64,000 nucleotides of DNA from the NCBI RefSeq assembly GCF_000814765.1, contig NZ_JWIC01000003.1:255501-319500 (forward strand), in the 5' to 3' direction. The DNA is from Pseudoalteromonas luteoviolacea. Lineage in GTDB: Bacteria; Pseudomonadota; Gammaproteobacteria; Enterobacterales; Alteromonadaceae. The notes under the pieces are model-generated. The model had not been told where the DNA came from. It worked only from the letters and a program-made list of their open reading frames with translations, and searched no databases. Both the position numbers and the translations under genes were made by a program. This document shows, one piece after another, positions 18,773 to 28,292 of the stretch; position 1 is the stretch's first letter; every line of letters starts with the position of its first letter.

Positions 18773-20263
18773 ATGCACCAGGTACCACTATACATCAACG
18801 GTGAATTCACACAGTCGCAGTCTGACAAATGGTTAGACGTTGTTAATCCAGCAAATCAAGAAGTCCTTGCACAGGTACCTTGCGCTACGTCACAAGAAGT
18901 ACAAGCAGCTATTAATTCAGCACAAGAGGCGTTCCAAACTTGGAAGAATGTCCCTGTACCTGAGCGTGCACGTATCATGATGCGCTATGCTGCATTATTA
19001 AAAGAGCACCAAGAAGAAATCGCTACTATCATTTGTCATGAGCTTGGCAAAACATTCGAAGATGCCAAGGGCGATGTTTGGCGCGGTATTGAAGTCGTTG
19101 AGCAAGCAGCGAATGCGCCGGCTATGATGATGGGTGAAACTGTTGAAAACGTAGCACGTAACATTGATACATACTCATACATTCAACCGCTTGGTGTATG
19201 TGCGGGCATCACGCCATTTAATTTCCCTGCAATGATCCCACTTTGGATGTTCCCAATGGCGATTGTATGCGGAAATACATTTGTACTAAAACCATCAGAG
19301 CAAGACCCACTAACACCAATGCGCCTAGTAGAACTATTCGAAGAAGCCGGTGCGCCAAAAGGGGTGTTACAGGTTGTGCACGGTGGCAAAGATCAAGTTG
19401 ACCAGATTTTAGAAGCCCCCGAGATCCGCGCAGTCTCATTTGTTGGCTCGTGTGGTGTTGGTCAATACATTTATAGTAAAGGCACGGAAAACCTTAAACG
19501 CGTCCAAGCTTGTGTAGGTGCTAAGAACCACATGGTAATCATGCCTGATGCGAGCAAAGAGCAAACAATTAATAACCTTGTTGGTGCATCAGTGGGGGCT
19601 GCTGGCCAGCGTTGTATGGGTATTTCAGTTGCTGTATTTGTCGGCAAATCACAAGAGTGGGTTGATGACTTAAAAGCGGGCCTTGAAAAAGTGCGCCCAG
19701 GTGTGTGGAATGACCCTGAAGCTGCATATGGCCCACAAACGTCAGCAGCGGCAAAAGCGCGTATTCTGTCTTTGATTGAATCGGGCAAAGAGCAAGGTGC
19801 AACTTGTTTACTTGATGGCTCTAACTTTACCGTTGAAGGTTATGAAAACGGTAACTGGGTAGGTCCAACATTATTTACCAATGTGACAACAGACATGGAC
19901 ATTTACAAAGAAGAGATCTTTGGTCCAGTACTAAACTGTGTGTTTGTTGATACGCTTGAAGAAGCAATCACGTTGGTGAATAACAGCCCGTATGGTAACG
20001 GTGTATCGCTATTCACAGCAAGCGGCGCTGCTGCTCGTAAATTCCAACAAGAAATTCAAGTAGGTCAGGTTGGTATTAATATTCCTATTCCTGTGCCACT
20101 TCCTTTCTTCTCATTCACGGGTTGGAAAAACTCTTTCTACGGTGATGTGCACACGTATGGTAAACAAGGTGTACGTTTCTACACAGAGACGAAGACTATC
20201 ACATCTCGCTGGTTTGCTGATGAAGCGGTAACCGGCCCTAATATGAGCATTAACTTACGTTAA
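18773..20263 (+). CDS. mmsA: CoA-acylating methylmalonate-semialdehyde dehydrogenase
   Basis: Oxidises methylmalonate semialdehyde (valine route) to propionyl-CoA with NAD and CoA. The 496-residue aldehyde dehydrogenase fold has [14 protein letters not shown] (NAD/substrate channel), [10 protein letters not shown], the CoA-acylating-type [13 protein letters not shown], and the nucleophile Cys281 in [12 protein letters not shown] strong GGAGG precedes the ATG. It cooperates with mmsB (23487), which supplies its substrate. Confidence 0.95.
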   Translation: MHQVPLYINGEFTQSQSDKWLDVVNPANQEVLAQVPCATSQEVQAAINSAQEAFQTWKNVPVPERARIMMRYAALLKEHQEEIATIICHELGKTFEDAKGDVWRGIEVVEQAANAPAMMMGETVENVARNIDTYSYIQPLGVCAGITPFNFPAMIPLWMFPMAIVCGNTFVLKPSEQDPLTPMRLVELFEEAGAPKGVLQVVHGGKDQVDQILEAPEIRAVSFVGSCGVGQYIYSKGTENLKRVQACVGAKNHMVIMPDASKEQTINNLVGASVGAAGQRCMGISVAVFVGKSQEWVDDLKAGLEKVRPGVWNDPEAAYGPQTSAAAKARILSLIESGKEQGATCLLDGSNFTVEGYENGNWVGPTLFTNVTTDMDIYKEEIFGPVLNCVFVDTLEEAITLVNNSPYGNGVSLFTASGAAARKFQQEIQVGQVGINIPIPVPLPFFSFTGWKNSFYGDVHTYGKQGVRFYTETKTITSRWFADEAVTGPNMSINLR

Positions 20264-20278
20264 TTCAGCATATTTCCA

Positions 20279-20302
20279 AAGCCCAGTACCTATGCTGGGC
20301 TT
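20279..20302 (+). terminator. Terminator-like hairpin between mmsA and the acyl-CoA dehydrogenase gene
   Basis: AAGCCCAG/CTGGGCTT, an 8-bp stem with an 8-nt loop, ends in TTTT. The 128-nt gap that follows also holds CCTGA/TCAGG (20315-20330). This suggests partial termination or an internal promoter for the following genes. Confidence 0.5.
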
Positions 20303-20391
20303 TTAGTAGTACCGCCTGACGCAGATCAGGTGCAACAAGAATAAAAACAAGTGATGAAAATCGCTTGATACGACAACAAGAGAGGTCTTTT

Positions 20392-21549
20392 ATGGACTTT
20401 AATCTGAATGAAGATCAACAGGCATTCGCCGAAACCGCTTACCAATTCGCTATGACTGAACTTGCGCCAAATGCTGCGCGCTGGGATCAGGAGCATATTT
20501 TTCCTAAAGATGTAATTAAACAAGCGGGTGAGTTGGGTTTTTGCGGCTTATATACACCAGAAGAAGCGGGTGGATTAGGTCTATCTCGCCTAGATTCAAG
20601 CATTATCTTTGAGCAGCTGTCTATGGGCTGTACCGCGACGACAGCGATGTTGACTATCCACAACATGGCAACTTGGATGATCGCCAGTTTTTGTACCGAT
20701 GCGGTAAAGAGCCAATATATGGACCAGCTGGTAATGGGTGAATTATTAGCATCTTACTGCTTAACTGAACCTGGCTCAGGTTCTGATGCGGCATCACTTA
20801 AAACCAAAGCGGTGCTTGAAGGTGATGAATATGTCTTAAATGGCTCAAAAATGTTTATCTCTGGTGCAGGTGAGACGGACGTGTTAGTTGTTATGGCACG
20901 TACTGGCGAAGAAGGCCCTAAAGGGATCTCAGCATTTGTTGTCCCAGCGGATGCGGCTGGCGTTATTTATGGTAAAGCCGAAGAGAAAATGGGCTGGAAT
21001 GCACAGCCAACACGCTTAATTACCTTTGAAGATGTCAGAATTCCAGCAGCCAACCTGATGGGTAAAGAAGGCGAAGGCTTTAAGTTTGCGATGCAAGGCC
21101 TTGATGGTGGTCGTATCAATATTGCCACATGCTCTATTGGTACTGCGCAGCAAGCACTGAATACAGCAAAAGAGTATATGCAAGAACGTCAGCAGTTTGG
21201 TAAACCACTGGCAGCATTCCAAGCACTGCAATTTAAAATTGCTGACATGAACACTGAGCTGGTTGCAGCACGCCAAATGGTGCGCTTGGCAGCGTTTAAA
21301 CTAGATAGCAATGACCCGGAGAAAACCACTTACTGTGCGATGGCAAAACGCTTTGCGACAGATGTAGGCACAAAGGTGTGTGATGATGCACTACAGATCC
21401 ACGGTGGTTATGGTTATATCAAAGAATACCCACTTGAGCGCCATTTACGTGATGTGCGCGTTCACCAAATCTTAGAGGGCACAAACGAGATCATGCGTGT
21501 GATCATTGCCCGTCGAATTTTAGCCGAAGGCGCTGCAAGCGTTTTATAA
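20392..21549 (+). CDS. Acyl-CoA dehydrogenase of the valine/isoleucine operon
   Basis: An FAD acyl-CoA dehydrogenase (385 residues), probably acting on isobutyryl-CoA and/or 2-methylbutyryl-CoA. Signatures are SYCLTEPGSGSDAASLKTKA and QIHGGYGYIKEYPLERHLRDVRVHQILEGTNEI. GLDGGRINIATCSIG replaces the glutamate-bearing YERV of isovaleryl-CoA dehydrogenase, so a different chain is expected. The start is ATG at 20392 after AGAGAGG; an upstream in-frame start is not supported. In Shewanella the matching gene is named in the ivd series. Substrate choice is inference from context. Confidence 0.9.
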   Translation: MDFNLNEDQQAFAETAYQFAMTELAPNAARWDQEHIFPKDVIKQAGELGFCGLYTPEEAGGLGLSRLDSSIIFEQLSMGCTATTAMLTIHNMATWMIASFCTDAVKSQYMDQLVMGELLASYCLTEPGSGSDAASLKTKAVLEGDEYVLNGSKMFISGAGETDVLVVMARTGEEGPKGISAFVVPADAAGVIYGKAEEKMGWNAQPTRLITFEDVRIPAANLMGKEGEGFKFAMQGLDGGRINIATCSIGTAQQALNTAKEYMQERQQFGKPLAAFQALQFKIADMNTELVAARQMVRLAAFKLDSNDPEKTTYCAMAKRFATDVGTKVCDDALQIHGGYGYIKEYPLERHLRDVRVHQILEGTNEIMRVIIARRILAEGAASVL

Positions 21550-21560
21550 GGAGCAAATAA

Positions 21561-22337
21561 ATGTCTGCACAATTAAAACTTGAAAAACGTGGTCACATTG
21601 CAATTGTTACTATGTCTAATCCACCTGCAAACACGTGGACACGTGACACGCTGGTTGGCTTAAAAGAGCTGGTAAACGAATTAAACACGGATAAAGAGAT
21701 TTACTCGTTGGTTATTACCGGCGAAGGTGAAAAATTCTTCTCCGCGGGTGCTGATTTAAATGTATTCGCGGATGGTGACAAAGGCGTTGCTGCTGATATG
21801 TCGCGTGTCTTTGGTGAAGCATTCGAAACACTGAGCAACTTCCGTGGTGTATCAATTGCGGCCATCAATGGCTTTGCAATGGGCGGTGGTTTAGAGGTGG
21901 CGTTGGCGTGTGATATTCGCATTGCTGAAACACAAGCTCAAATGGCACTACCTGAAGCAAAGGTTGGTCTGCTTCCTTGTGCTGGTGGCACACAAAACCT
22001 ATCTTGGCTGGTTGGTGAAGGGTGGGCGAAGCGTATGATTTTATGCGGTGAGCGTCTTAAAGCTGATAAAGCAGAGAGAATTGGCTTAGTTGAAGAAGTG
22101 GTAGAGCAGGGTCAAGCTTTAGAAGCTGCGCTGGCACTTGCTACAAAAGTTGAAGATCAAAGTCCTGTTGCGGTTACAGCATGTAAGTCACTTATTCAAA
22201 AAGGTCGTACAGGCACGATTGACAGTGCACTGCCGCTTGAGCGCGAATTGTTCGTGACATTATTTGATACACAAGATCAAAAAGAAGGCGTAAACGCATT
22301 CTTAGAGAAACGCAAAGCAAATTGGGTGAATGGCTAA
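21561..22337 (+). CDS. Enoyl-CoA hydratase
   Basis: A crotonase-fold hydratase of 258 residues with KFFSAGADLNVFADG, then NGFAMGGGLEVALACDIRIA (first catalytic Glu in GGGLEVA) and ALPEAKVGLLPCAGG (second Glu). It should hydrate methacrylyl-CoA and/or tiglyl-CoA in the valine and isoleucine routes. GGAGC precedes its ATG, and its stop TAA shares one base with the start of the next gene (TAATG), so the two are translationally coupled. Confidence 0.92.
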   Translation: MSAQLKLEKRGHIAIVTMSNPPANTWTRDTLVGLKELVNELNTDKEIYSLVITGEGEKFFSAGADLNVFADGDKGVAADMSRVFGEAFETLSNFRGVSIAAINGFAMGGGLEVALACDIRIAETQAQMALPEAKVGLLPCAGGTQNLSWLVGEGWAKRMILCGERLKADKAERIGLVEEVVEQGQALEAALALATKVEDQSPVAVTACKSLIQKGRTGTIDSALPLERELFVTLFDTQDQKEGVNAFLEKRKANWVNG

Positions 22338-23476
22338 TGGTTGAATTACAGTTACTAAACCAAGAAGACGCGCCGGTCGTGTTCCAATTGGCGCACTGTA
22401 ATAACGACATGAAGGTCGCTGTTGCGACCTTAAATGCGCCAAAAGCGTTGAATGCGCTTAACTTAGATATGATACGTTTACTTGCGCCGCAGCTAAGTGA
22501 ATGGTCGGCAGATGACAGTATTGCCATGGTGGTGCTTAAAGGCGCTGGTGAAAAGGCCTTTTGCGCAGGAGGTGACATTGTCAGTCTGTACAAAGCGATG
22601 GCTGCTGACGACGACAATAATTACTTGGAAACCTTCTTTAGCGAAGAGTACCGCCTAGATTATCAAATCCATAATTATGACAAGCCTATCCTTTTATGGG
22701 GTAACGGTATCATTATGGGTGGCGGCCTTGGCCTAATGGCGGGTGCAAGTCACCGTGTAGTTACTGAGACATCTCGTATTGCGATGCCTGAAATTACCAT
22801 AGGTTTATATCCTGATGTAGGTGGCTCGTATTTCCTCAACAAAATGCCAGAAGGTGTTGGTCTATTTTTAGGTTTAACAGGCGCCTCTGTGAATGCCAAT
22901 GATGCAAAGTTTGTCGGATTAGCTGATCATTTCATCAATGCAGATCATTTTGATATTTTGCTTCATAACTTAAGTGAAGTGAACTGGGGCAAAACGAATG
23001 TGCTCAACCATGATAAGTTGACGCAGCTTCTATTATCGATAGAAGAGGGCGCACATTCATTGCCGAACAGTGCCATCAAGCCACTGGAAAAAGACATTAA
23101 GAAGTTAGTTGAATACGCTGATTTAGCCGCACAGGTTGACCATATATTGTCCATGGATAGCAGCGATAATAAATGGCTAAGTAAAGCGCAAGCGGGTTTA
23201 AAGCATGGTTCTCCTTTAAGTGCGGTGTTGATCAGTGAGCAACTTAAACGCCTTGCTGGTCAATCGTTAAAAGCCTGTTTTTCACAAGAGCTGAGTATGT
23301 CCGTTCACTGTGGTGAGGTTGGTGAATTTCAAGAAGGTGTGCGTGCACTGTTAATTGATAAAGACGGCAAGCCAAATTGGTGCTTCAAATCAATTGCTGA
23401 GGTTGATAGTGAGGTGGTTGACGGCTTTTTTGTACCAAAGTGGGATGATGAAAACCACCCATTAGCAAGTATGTAA
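22337..23476 (+). CDS. 3-hydroxyisobutyryl-CoA hydrolase
   Basis: A 379-residue crotonase-superfamily hydrolase that removes CoA from 3-hydroxyisobutyryl-CoA, the valine-specific step that also clears toxic methacrylyl-CoA. It has KAFCAGGDIVSLYK, NGIIMGGGLGLMAGASHRV and MPEITIGLYPDVGGSYFLNKMP, the standard hydrolase-type signature with the catalytic Glu. The C-terminal extension (QEGVRALLIDKDGKPNW) is typical. The start is the ATG overlapping the upstream stop, rather than 15 nt earlier inside that gene. Confidence 0.93.
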   Translation: MVELQLLNQEDAPVVFQLAHCNNDMKVAVATLNAPKALNALNLDMIRLLAPQLSEWSADDSIAMVVLKGAGEKAFCAGGDIVSLYKAMAADDDNNYLETFFSEEYRLDYQIHNYDKPILLWGNGIIMGGGLGLMAGASHRVVTETSRIAMPEITIGLYPDVGGSYFLNKMPEGVGLFLGLTGASVNANDAKFVGLADHFINADHFDILLHNLSEVNWGKTNVLNHDKLTQLLLSIEEGAHSLPNSAIKPLEKDIKKLVEYADLAAQVDHILSMDSSDNKWLSKAQAGLKHGSPLSAVLISEQLKRLAGQSLKACFSQELSMSVHCGEVGEFQEGVRALLIDKDGKPNWCFKSIAEVDSEVVDGFFVPKWDDENHPLASM

Positions 23477-23486
23477 GGAAATAAAA

Positions 23487-24377
23487 ATGGCAAAAGTTGG
23501 ATTTATTGGCCTAGGCAATATGGGTGGCCCAATGGCTGCAAATTTAGTCAAAGCAGGTCACGATGTCACTGTATTTGATTTAAATGAAGAAGTGGTAAAT
23601 CAATTAGTTGAGCAAGGCGCAAGCGCTGCTAAGAAAGTATCTGATACCTGCGCAGGTGCAGACTTTGTGATCAGCATGCTGCCTGCGGGCAAACATGTTC
23701 GCTCAATTTATACTGGCGAAGATGGATTAATCAACTACCTTAGTAAGTCGGCACTGGTTATTGACTGTTCGACAATAGATGCAGAGTCTGCTCAGTTTGT
23801 TGGTAAAACACTGGCAAATGCGGGCGTGTCTTTTGTTGATGCACCAGTGTCTGGGGGTGTGGCAGGAGCCGCTGCTGGGACGTTGACTTTCATTGTTGGT
23901 GGACGCGACGAAGAATTTGCCAAAGCGCACACAGTGTTGAAGGATATGGGTAAAAATATCTATCATGCTGGGGACATAGGTGCCGGGCAGGTCGCAAAAA
24001 TTTGTAATAATATGCTGCTGTCAATTTTAATGGCAGGGACCAGCGAAGCACTCCAAATGGGTGTAGATCACGGCTTAGATCCCAAAGTATTGAGTGAAAT
24101 CATGCTCAATAGCTCTGGGCGCAATTGGACACTTGAAGTGTATAACCCATGCCCGAATGTACTGGACAACGTGCCTTCTTCAAATGAGTACAAACCGGGT
24201 TTCATGGTGGATTTGATGGCAAAAGATTTAGGACTTGCAATGCAGGCCGCTCAGCAGACAAATTCAGCCACCCCAATGGGCGCACTGGCTAAAAATCTGT
24301 ATAACCTGATGCAAAATCAAGGCAAAGGGTCAGATGATTTTAGTGCGATATTTAAACTTTTCTCTGAAAAGTCTTAA
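23487..24377 (+). CDS. mmsB: 3-hydroxyisobutyrate dehydrogenase
   Basis: An NAD-dependent beta-hydroxyacid dehydrogenase (296 residues) making methylmalonate semialdehyde for MmsA. It has the N-terminal VGFIGLGNMGGPMAANLVKAGH dinucleotide motif, the substrate loop FVDAPVSGGVAGAAAGTLTF, and the catalytic lysine region AKICNNMLLSILMAG. AAGGA lies 8 nt upstream of the ATG, and the gene sits 10 nt after the hydrolase. Confidence 0.95.
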   Translation: MAKVGFIGLGNMGGPMAANLVKAGHDVTVFDLNEEVVNQLVEQGASAAKKVSDTCAGADFVISMLPAGKHVRSIYTGEDGLINYLSKSALVIDCSTIDAESAQFVGKTLANAGVSFVDAPVSGGVAGAAAGTLTFIVGGRDEEFAKAHTVLKDMGKNIYHAGDIGAGQVAKICNNMLLSILMAGTSEALQMGVDHGLDPKVLSEIMLNSSGRNWTLEVYNPCPNVLDNVPSSNEYKPGFMVDLMAKDLGLAMQAAQQTNSATPMGALAKNLYNLMQNQGKGSDDFSAIFKLFSEKS

Positions 24378-24401
24378 AACGTAAAGGTTTAAAATTTAAT
24401 T

Positions 24402-25163
24402 ATGAATGTAGAAAATAAAACGGTTGTTATTACTGGGGGCGCGCAAGGCTTAGGTCTTGCTATGGCACATAAAATGGCAAGCTTAGGTGCAAACCTTGCG
24501 CTTGTAGACATGCAAGAAGAAGTATTGCATGCTGCAGTTGAAGAGCTTAGCCAATTTGATGTAACCGTTAGAACTTACGTTGCAAATGTTAGTATTGAAA
24601 GCAACGTAGAAGAAGTATTTGATAAAATTGTACAAGACTTTGGCTCGCTATCTGTGCTTATCAACAATGCGGGTATTTTACGTGATGGCTTGTTTGTTAA
24701 AGTCAAAGAAGGTGAAGTGGTTAACAAGATGTCGCTTGATCAATTCCAATCACTGATGGATGTCAACCTAACAGGTGTATTCCTATGTGGTCGTGAGGCT
24801 GCTGTAAAAATGATTGAGGCAGATCAAGGTGGCGTGATTATTAACATGTCGAGTGTGGCGCGTGCTGGTAACATTGGCCAAACTAATTACTCCGCTGCAA
24901 AAGCAGGTGTCGTGGCAATGACCACAACATGGGCAAAAGAGCTTGGTCGTTACGGTATTCGTGTCGGCGCGATTGCACCAGGCGTTATCCGTACGAAGAT
25001 GACGGATGCGATGAAGCCAGAAGCTAAAGACCGTTTGGTTAAAATGAAACCTGTGGGTCGTTTGGGCGAAGCACAAGAAATAGCCCATACAGCACAATAT
25101 ATTATTGAAAATGAGTTCTTTACAGGTCGTGTCGTTGAAATTGACGGTGGTATTCGACTTTAA
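24402..25163 (+). CDS. SDR dehydrogenase of the isoleucine branch
   Basis: A short-chain dehydrogenase (253 residues) with TGGAQGLGLAMA, NNAGILRDG, Ser in IINMSSVARAG, and catalytic Tyr/Lys in NYSAAKAGV. As last gene of the branched-chain operon it most likely oxidises 3-hydroxy-2-methylbutyryl-CoA to 2-methylacetoacetyl-CoA, feeding the thiolase. An acetoacetyl-CoA reductase/FabG-type role is the alternative. Homologues in the Shewanella LiuR regulon are, as I recall, called IvdG; I leave the symbol empty. Confidence 0.85.
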   Translation: MNVENKTVVITGGAQGLGLAMAHKMASLGANLALVDMQEEVLHAAVEELSQFDVTVRTYVANVSIESNVEEVFDKIVQDFGSLSVLINNAGILRDGLFVKVKEGEVVNKMSLDQFQSLMDVNLTGVFLCGREAAVKMIEADQGGVIINMSSVARAGNIGQTNYSAAKAGVVAMTTTWAKELGRYGIRVGAIAPGVIRTKMTDAMKPEAKDRLVKMKPVGRLGEAQEIAHTAQYIIENEFFTGRVVEIDGGIRL

Positions 25164-25270
25164 AAAAATATCGGATATTTTCGCTATTTTGTAACAAAAT
25201 ATCGTTAATATTCAAAGTATTCGCATACTTATGTTCCTTTATCTTCGAAAGAAGAGAGTGTGTTGAATAA

Positions 25271-25300
25271 AGCGGTGGGGGTGTGTCCCGCCGCTTTTTT
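25271..25300 (+). terminator. Terminator of the valine/isoleucine operon
   Basis: AGCGGTGGG pairs with CCCGCCGCT (one G-U pair) and is followed by a TTTTTT run. It is a classical rho-independent terminator 107 nt after the SDR stop. Confidence 0.92.
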
Positions 25301-25409
25301 AGTTTAAATCCCTCAATTTTACATCTTATTCCCTTTTGCGCGTTTAATCACAACCAGTTACGCTTGTTCAAATTATAAGCTTTATGGCCAAATTAGCTGA
25401 GTATTTATT

Positions 25410-25943
25410 ATGATTCAGAAGTTACTTGCTCTTGCGGTGTTATGCATGCTACTCACCGCGTGTCAATCTAATCGCGCCATCATTAAAGATATTAATGCGA
25501 TCCATAAGCAAGAGAAAAAGGGCATTAAACTCTATCATCAAAAAGCATATCCTGAGGCATTTGAGGCGCTTGGCGAACTTGCTACTTGGGGATATAAAGA
25601 TGCCCAGTATTATTTGGCATTTATGTTTTTGAAAGGCCTGCACGTCGAGCAATCAACATTAATTGGTATGGGCTGGTTAGGTGTGGCTGCTGAGTCAGGT
25701 ATTGAAGAGTGGGTCAATTTTTATAGTGCACTCTATGCGAAAGCACCCCCTCAGATGCAACAGCAAATAGACAAAGTGGTTGCTGACTATAAACGTAGGT
25801 TTGGTATGAAAGCGCAATTTGTTACTTGTCGAAATGCCACCACGGTAGGGTCAAATAAGGTTGCCGTAAAATGTACCAAAGAAGATAAAATATCTAAAGT
25901 TTATCCACTGGATTTGCACGAAACGCAACTTAACCTCGACTAA
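25410..25943 (+). CDS. Sel1-repeat-like outer-membrane lipoprotein
   Basis: A 177-residue protein with a lipoprotein signal peptide (about residues 1-17) and lipobox LTAC at Cys18. The mature part contains SEL1/TPR-like helical pairs (KLYHQKAYPEAFEALGELATWGYKDAQYYLAFMFLKG and GMGWLGVAAESGIEEW), then a C-terminal region with two cysteines (VTCRN, VKCTK). The role is unknown; such small repeat lipoproteins usually bind proteins in the periplasm. It has its own short promoter region after a terminator and is probably monocistronic. Confidence 0.8.
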   Translation: MIQKLLALAVLCMLLTACQSNRAIIKDINAIHKQEKKGIKLYHQKAYPEAFEALGELATWGYKDAQYYLAFMFLKGLHVEQSTLIGMGWLGVAAESGIEEWVNFYSALYAKAPPQMQQQIDKVVADYKRRFGMKAQFVTCRNATTVGSNKVAVKCTKEDKISKVYPLDLHETQLNLD

Positions 25944-26181
25944 TATGGTTTGTACTAAGGTCAACACATGGTGTTTCTAGAAGTCACCGTGGTTGATTAT
26001 TCTACTTAAAATTAACGTCATGATGACGTGCCTACACTTTGGTCTACTTTTTTATGTGGCTTAAGTTTCTGTTTTATAATCTTTTAACTTTTATTTCTCC
26101 TGACTGTTTTCTGATAAAAGGGTTTGTTCACTGGTTGGATAGTATTGGTCGTTATACAAAGAAAGCACAGGAGGAATAACT

Positions 26182-28236
26182 ATGAAAAAAACCAATGTAA
26201 TTGCAACTATATGGGTTGCAGCAACCTGTGCGTTGAATACTGATGTTGTGCAAGCAGCCAATGAACAGTATTTACAACCTGAAGACTACTTCGAACTTAA
26301 ATATGTCGATCAGGTCGATGTCTCAAATGTAAGCAATGATATTTACTTCGTTAAACATCAGTTTGATAGAGTCAATGATCAAAAAACTAGCCATGTTTGG
26401 GTTTATCACCAGGCTACAGAAAAATTTCAACCTATCGATATTCAATCGGATGCGAGCTTTACACCATTATTAAGCCCCAATCAAAATATATTGGCTTTTG
26501 TTTCAGTGGTAGATGGTCAAGCACGTATTAATTTTAAAGATACTCAAACAGGTCATATTCATCACTCATCATGGTACCCGAGTATGCCAAGTAATCTTAC
26601 TTGGTCACCTGATAATCAAACGGTCGCTTTTACCATGTTTGTTGAGCAGCCAAAGACGCTACCTATCCCATTGGAGGGCAAACCAGATAATGCCAACTGG
26701 GCCCCAGCGCCAAAACTGATTGAGTCAACCCGATATCGTTTAAATGGGGCAGGGTATTTGACGCCGGGAGCGATCCAAATTTTTCTACAATCAACTACAG
26801 CGAGCGCACCTCAGCAGCTGACAAAAGGCGAGCACAGTCATAGCGGAAAAATCAGCTTTGCACAGGATGGAGGAGGCATTTATTTTTCTGCAAAGCGTTA
26901 TGCCAGCCCTGAGTTTTCACACTTTAATACCGATATACATTATCTAGATTTAAAAACCCATGCAATAACAAGCGTTGTTGAGCGTGATGGCCCCGATGAC
27001 ATGCCGACCGTATCCCCTGATGGCCGATACCTTGCCTATACGGGTTATGATGACAATGGCATGATTTATCAAAATAAAGCGTTGTATGTAAAAGACTTGA
27101 AGACAGGTAAAGTGTCTGTTTTAACCGCAGGGCTCGATAGAAGTGTGGCGCGTTTACAGTGGCGACACGATAGTGCAGGCATCTATTTCAGTTATGATGA
27201 TCAGGGAAAAACGCAGCTAGGTTATAGTGATTTAGCTGGTGATTTTAAAGTGCTGACTGACAGGCTCGGTAACATGACTTCTGGTCGACCATACGCGGGA
27301 GGAGAGTTTGATGTGGCGAGTAATGGTATGGTTGCATTTCCTATTGCCAATACTCAAAGGCCGCCAGAATTGGCTGTGTTGAGCGAAGGCAAGATCAGCA
27401 CACTCAGTAATTTTAATGGTAAGTTTTTAGATACTGTGACGCTTGGTCAAGTGGAAGCGCTGTGGAGTAAATCAAAATATGATGATAGGCCTATTCATGG
27501 TTGGGTGATCTATCCGCCCAATTTCGATAAATCTAAAAAGTATCCATTGGTATTGGAAATACATGGTGGCCCTATGGCGAACTACGGTCCGCATTTTACT
27601 GCTGAGCTGCAAATGTTGGCGGCCCGTGGGTATGTTGTACTTTACATGAACCCGAGAGGCAGCGACTCGTATGGCAATGAATTTGCTCAGTTGATCCATA
27701 ATAACTTTCCTAATCATGAGCATGAAGATTTGATCAGTGGTATTGATGCCTTGATTAAACGTGGCTTTATTGATGAAACAAGGCAATACATTATGGGCGG
27801 CTCTGGCGGTGGTATGATTGGCACTTGGATGTTGGGTAAAACACAGCAGTTTGCAGCGGCTGCGATTATGAAGCCGGCGGTTAACCTGTATAGCTTTGTG
27901 CTGACCTCTGATTTTTACCCTATGTTTCCAAAATACTGGTTTAATGGAAAACCGTGGGAAAACACAGAGCATTATCTTAAGCACTCACCCATCACGTATA
28001 TGAATAACATCAAAACACCGAGCTTATTGATCACCGGAGAGGCAGACTATCGCACGCCCATTTCTGAAACAGAGCAGTTTTATCAAGCATTAAAGTTACA
28101 GAATGTTGATACAGCCATGGTGCGAATGCCACATATGAGTCACGCGCTCACAGCAAGACCTTCGTATTTGCAACAAAAGTTAGAATATATCTTATGGTGG
28201 TTCGATAAGTATAAAGATAGGCTTGAAGAGAAATAA
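26182..28236 (+). CDS. Secreted S9 family prolyl-oligopeptidase-type peptidase
   Basis: A 684-residue serine peptidase with an N-terminal signal peptide (cleavage near VVQAAN, residue 25). A seven-bladed propeller region follows (about 35-420; LTWSPDNQTVAF, PTVSPDGRYLAYTG), then a C-terminal alpha/beta-hydrolase domain with VLEIHGGP and the catalytic Ser541 in GGSGGG, Asp622 (GEADYRTP) and His654 (MSHALTARP). This is the acylaminoacyl-peptidase/DPP-V-like S9C arrangement. It should trim peptides in the periplasm or outside the cell. A strong AGGAGG precedes the ATG. It is monocistronic between a 238-nt spacer and a convergent gene. Confidence 0.92.
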   Translation: MKKTNVIATIWVAATCALNTDVVQAANEQYLQPEDYFELKYVDQVDVSNVSNDIYFVKHQFDRVNDQKTSHVWVYHQATEKFQPIDIQSDASFTPLLSPNQNILAFVSVVDGQARINFKDTQTGHIHHSSWYPSMPSNLTWSPDNQTVAFTMFVEQPKTLPIPLEGKPDNANWAPAPKLIESTRYRLNGAGYLTPGAIQIFLQSTTASAPQQLTKGEHSHSGKISFAQDGGGIYFSAKRYASPEFSHFNTDIHYLDLKTHAITSVVERDGPDDMPTVSPDGRYLAYTGYDDNGMIYQNKALYVKDLKTGKVSVLTAGLDRSVARLQWRHDSAGIYFSYDDQGKTQLGYSDLAGDFKVLTDRLGNMTSGRPYAGGEFDVASNGMVAFPIANTQRPPELAVLSEGKISTLSNFNGKFLDTVTLGQVEALWSKSKYDDRPIHGWVIYPPNFDKSKKYPLVLEIHGGPMANYGPHFTAELQMLAARGYVVLYMNPRGSDSYGNEFAQLIHNNFPNHEHEDLISGIDALIKRGFIDETRQYIMGGSGGGMIGTWMLGKTQQFAAAAIMKPAVNLYSFVLTSDFYPMFPKYWFNGKPWENTEHYLKHSPITYMNNIKTPSLLITGEADYRTPISETEQFYQALKLQNVDTAMVRMPHMSHALTARPSYLQQKLEYILWWFDKYKDRLEEK

Positions 28237-28250
28237 ATTGCTGCAATATT

Positions 28251-28281
28251 CACTTGGCGATGCACACTGCATCGCCAAGTG
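28251..28281. terminator. Bidirectional terminator hairpin
   Basis: A perfect 14-bp stem CACTTGGCGATGCA/TGCATCGCCAAGTG with a 3-nt loop between two convergent genes. There is no T-run on either side, but its position and strength fit a shared transcription end. Confidence 0.7.
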
Positions 28282-28292
28282 AGTGTCCAAAC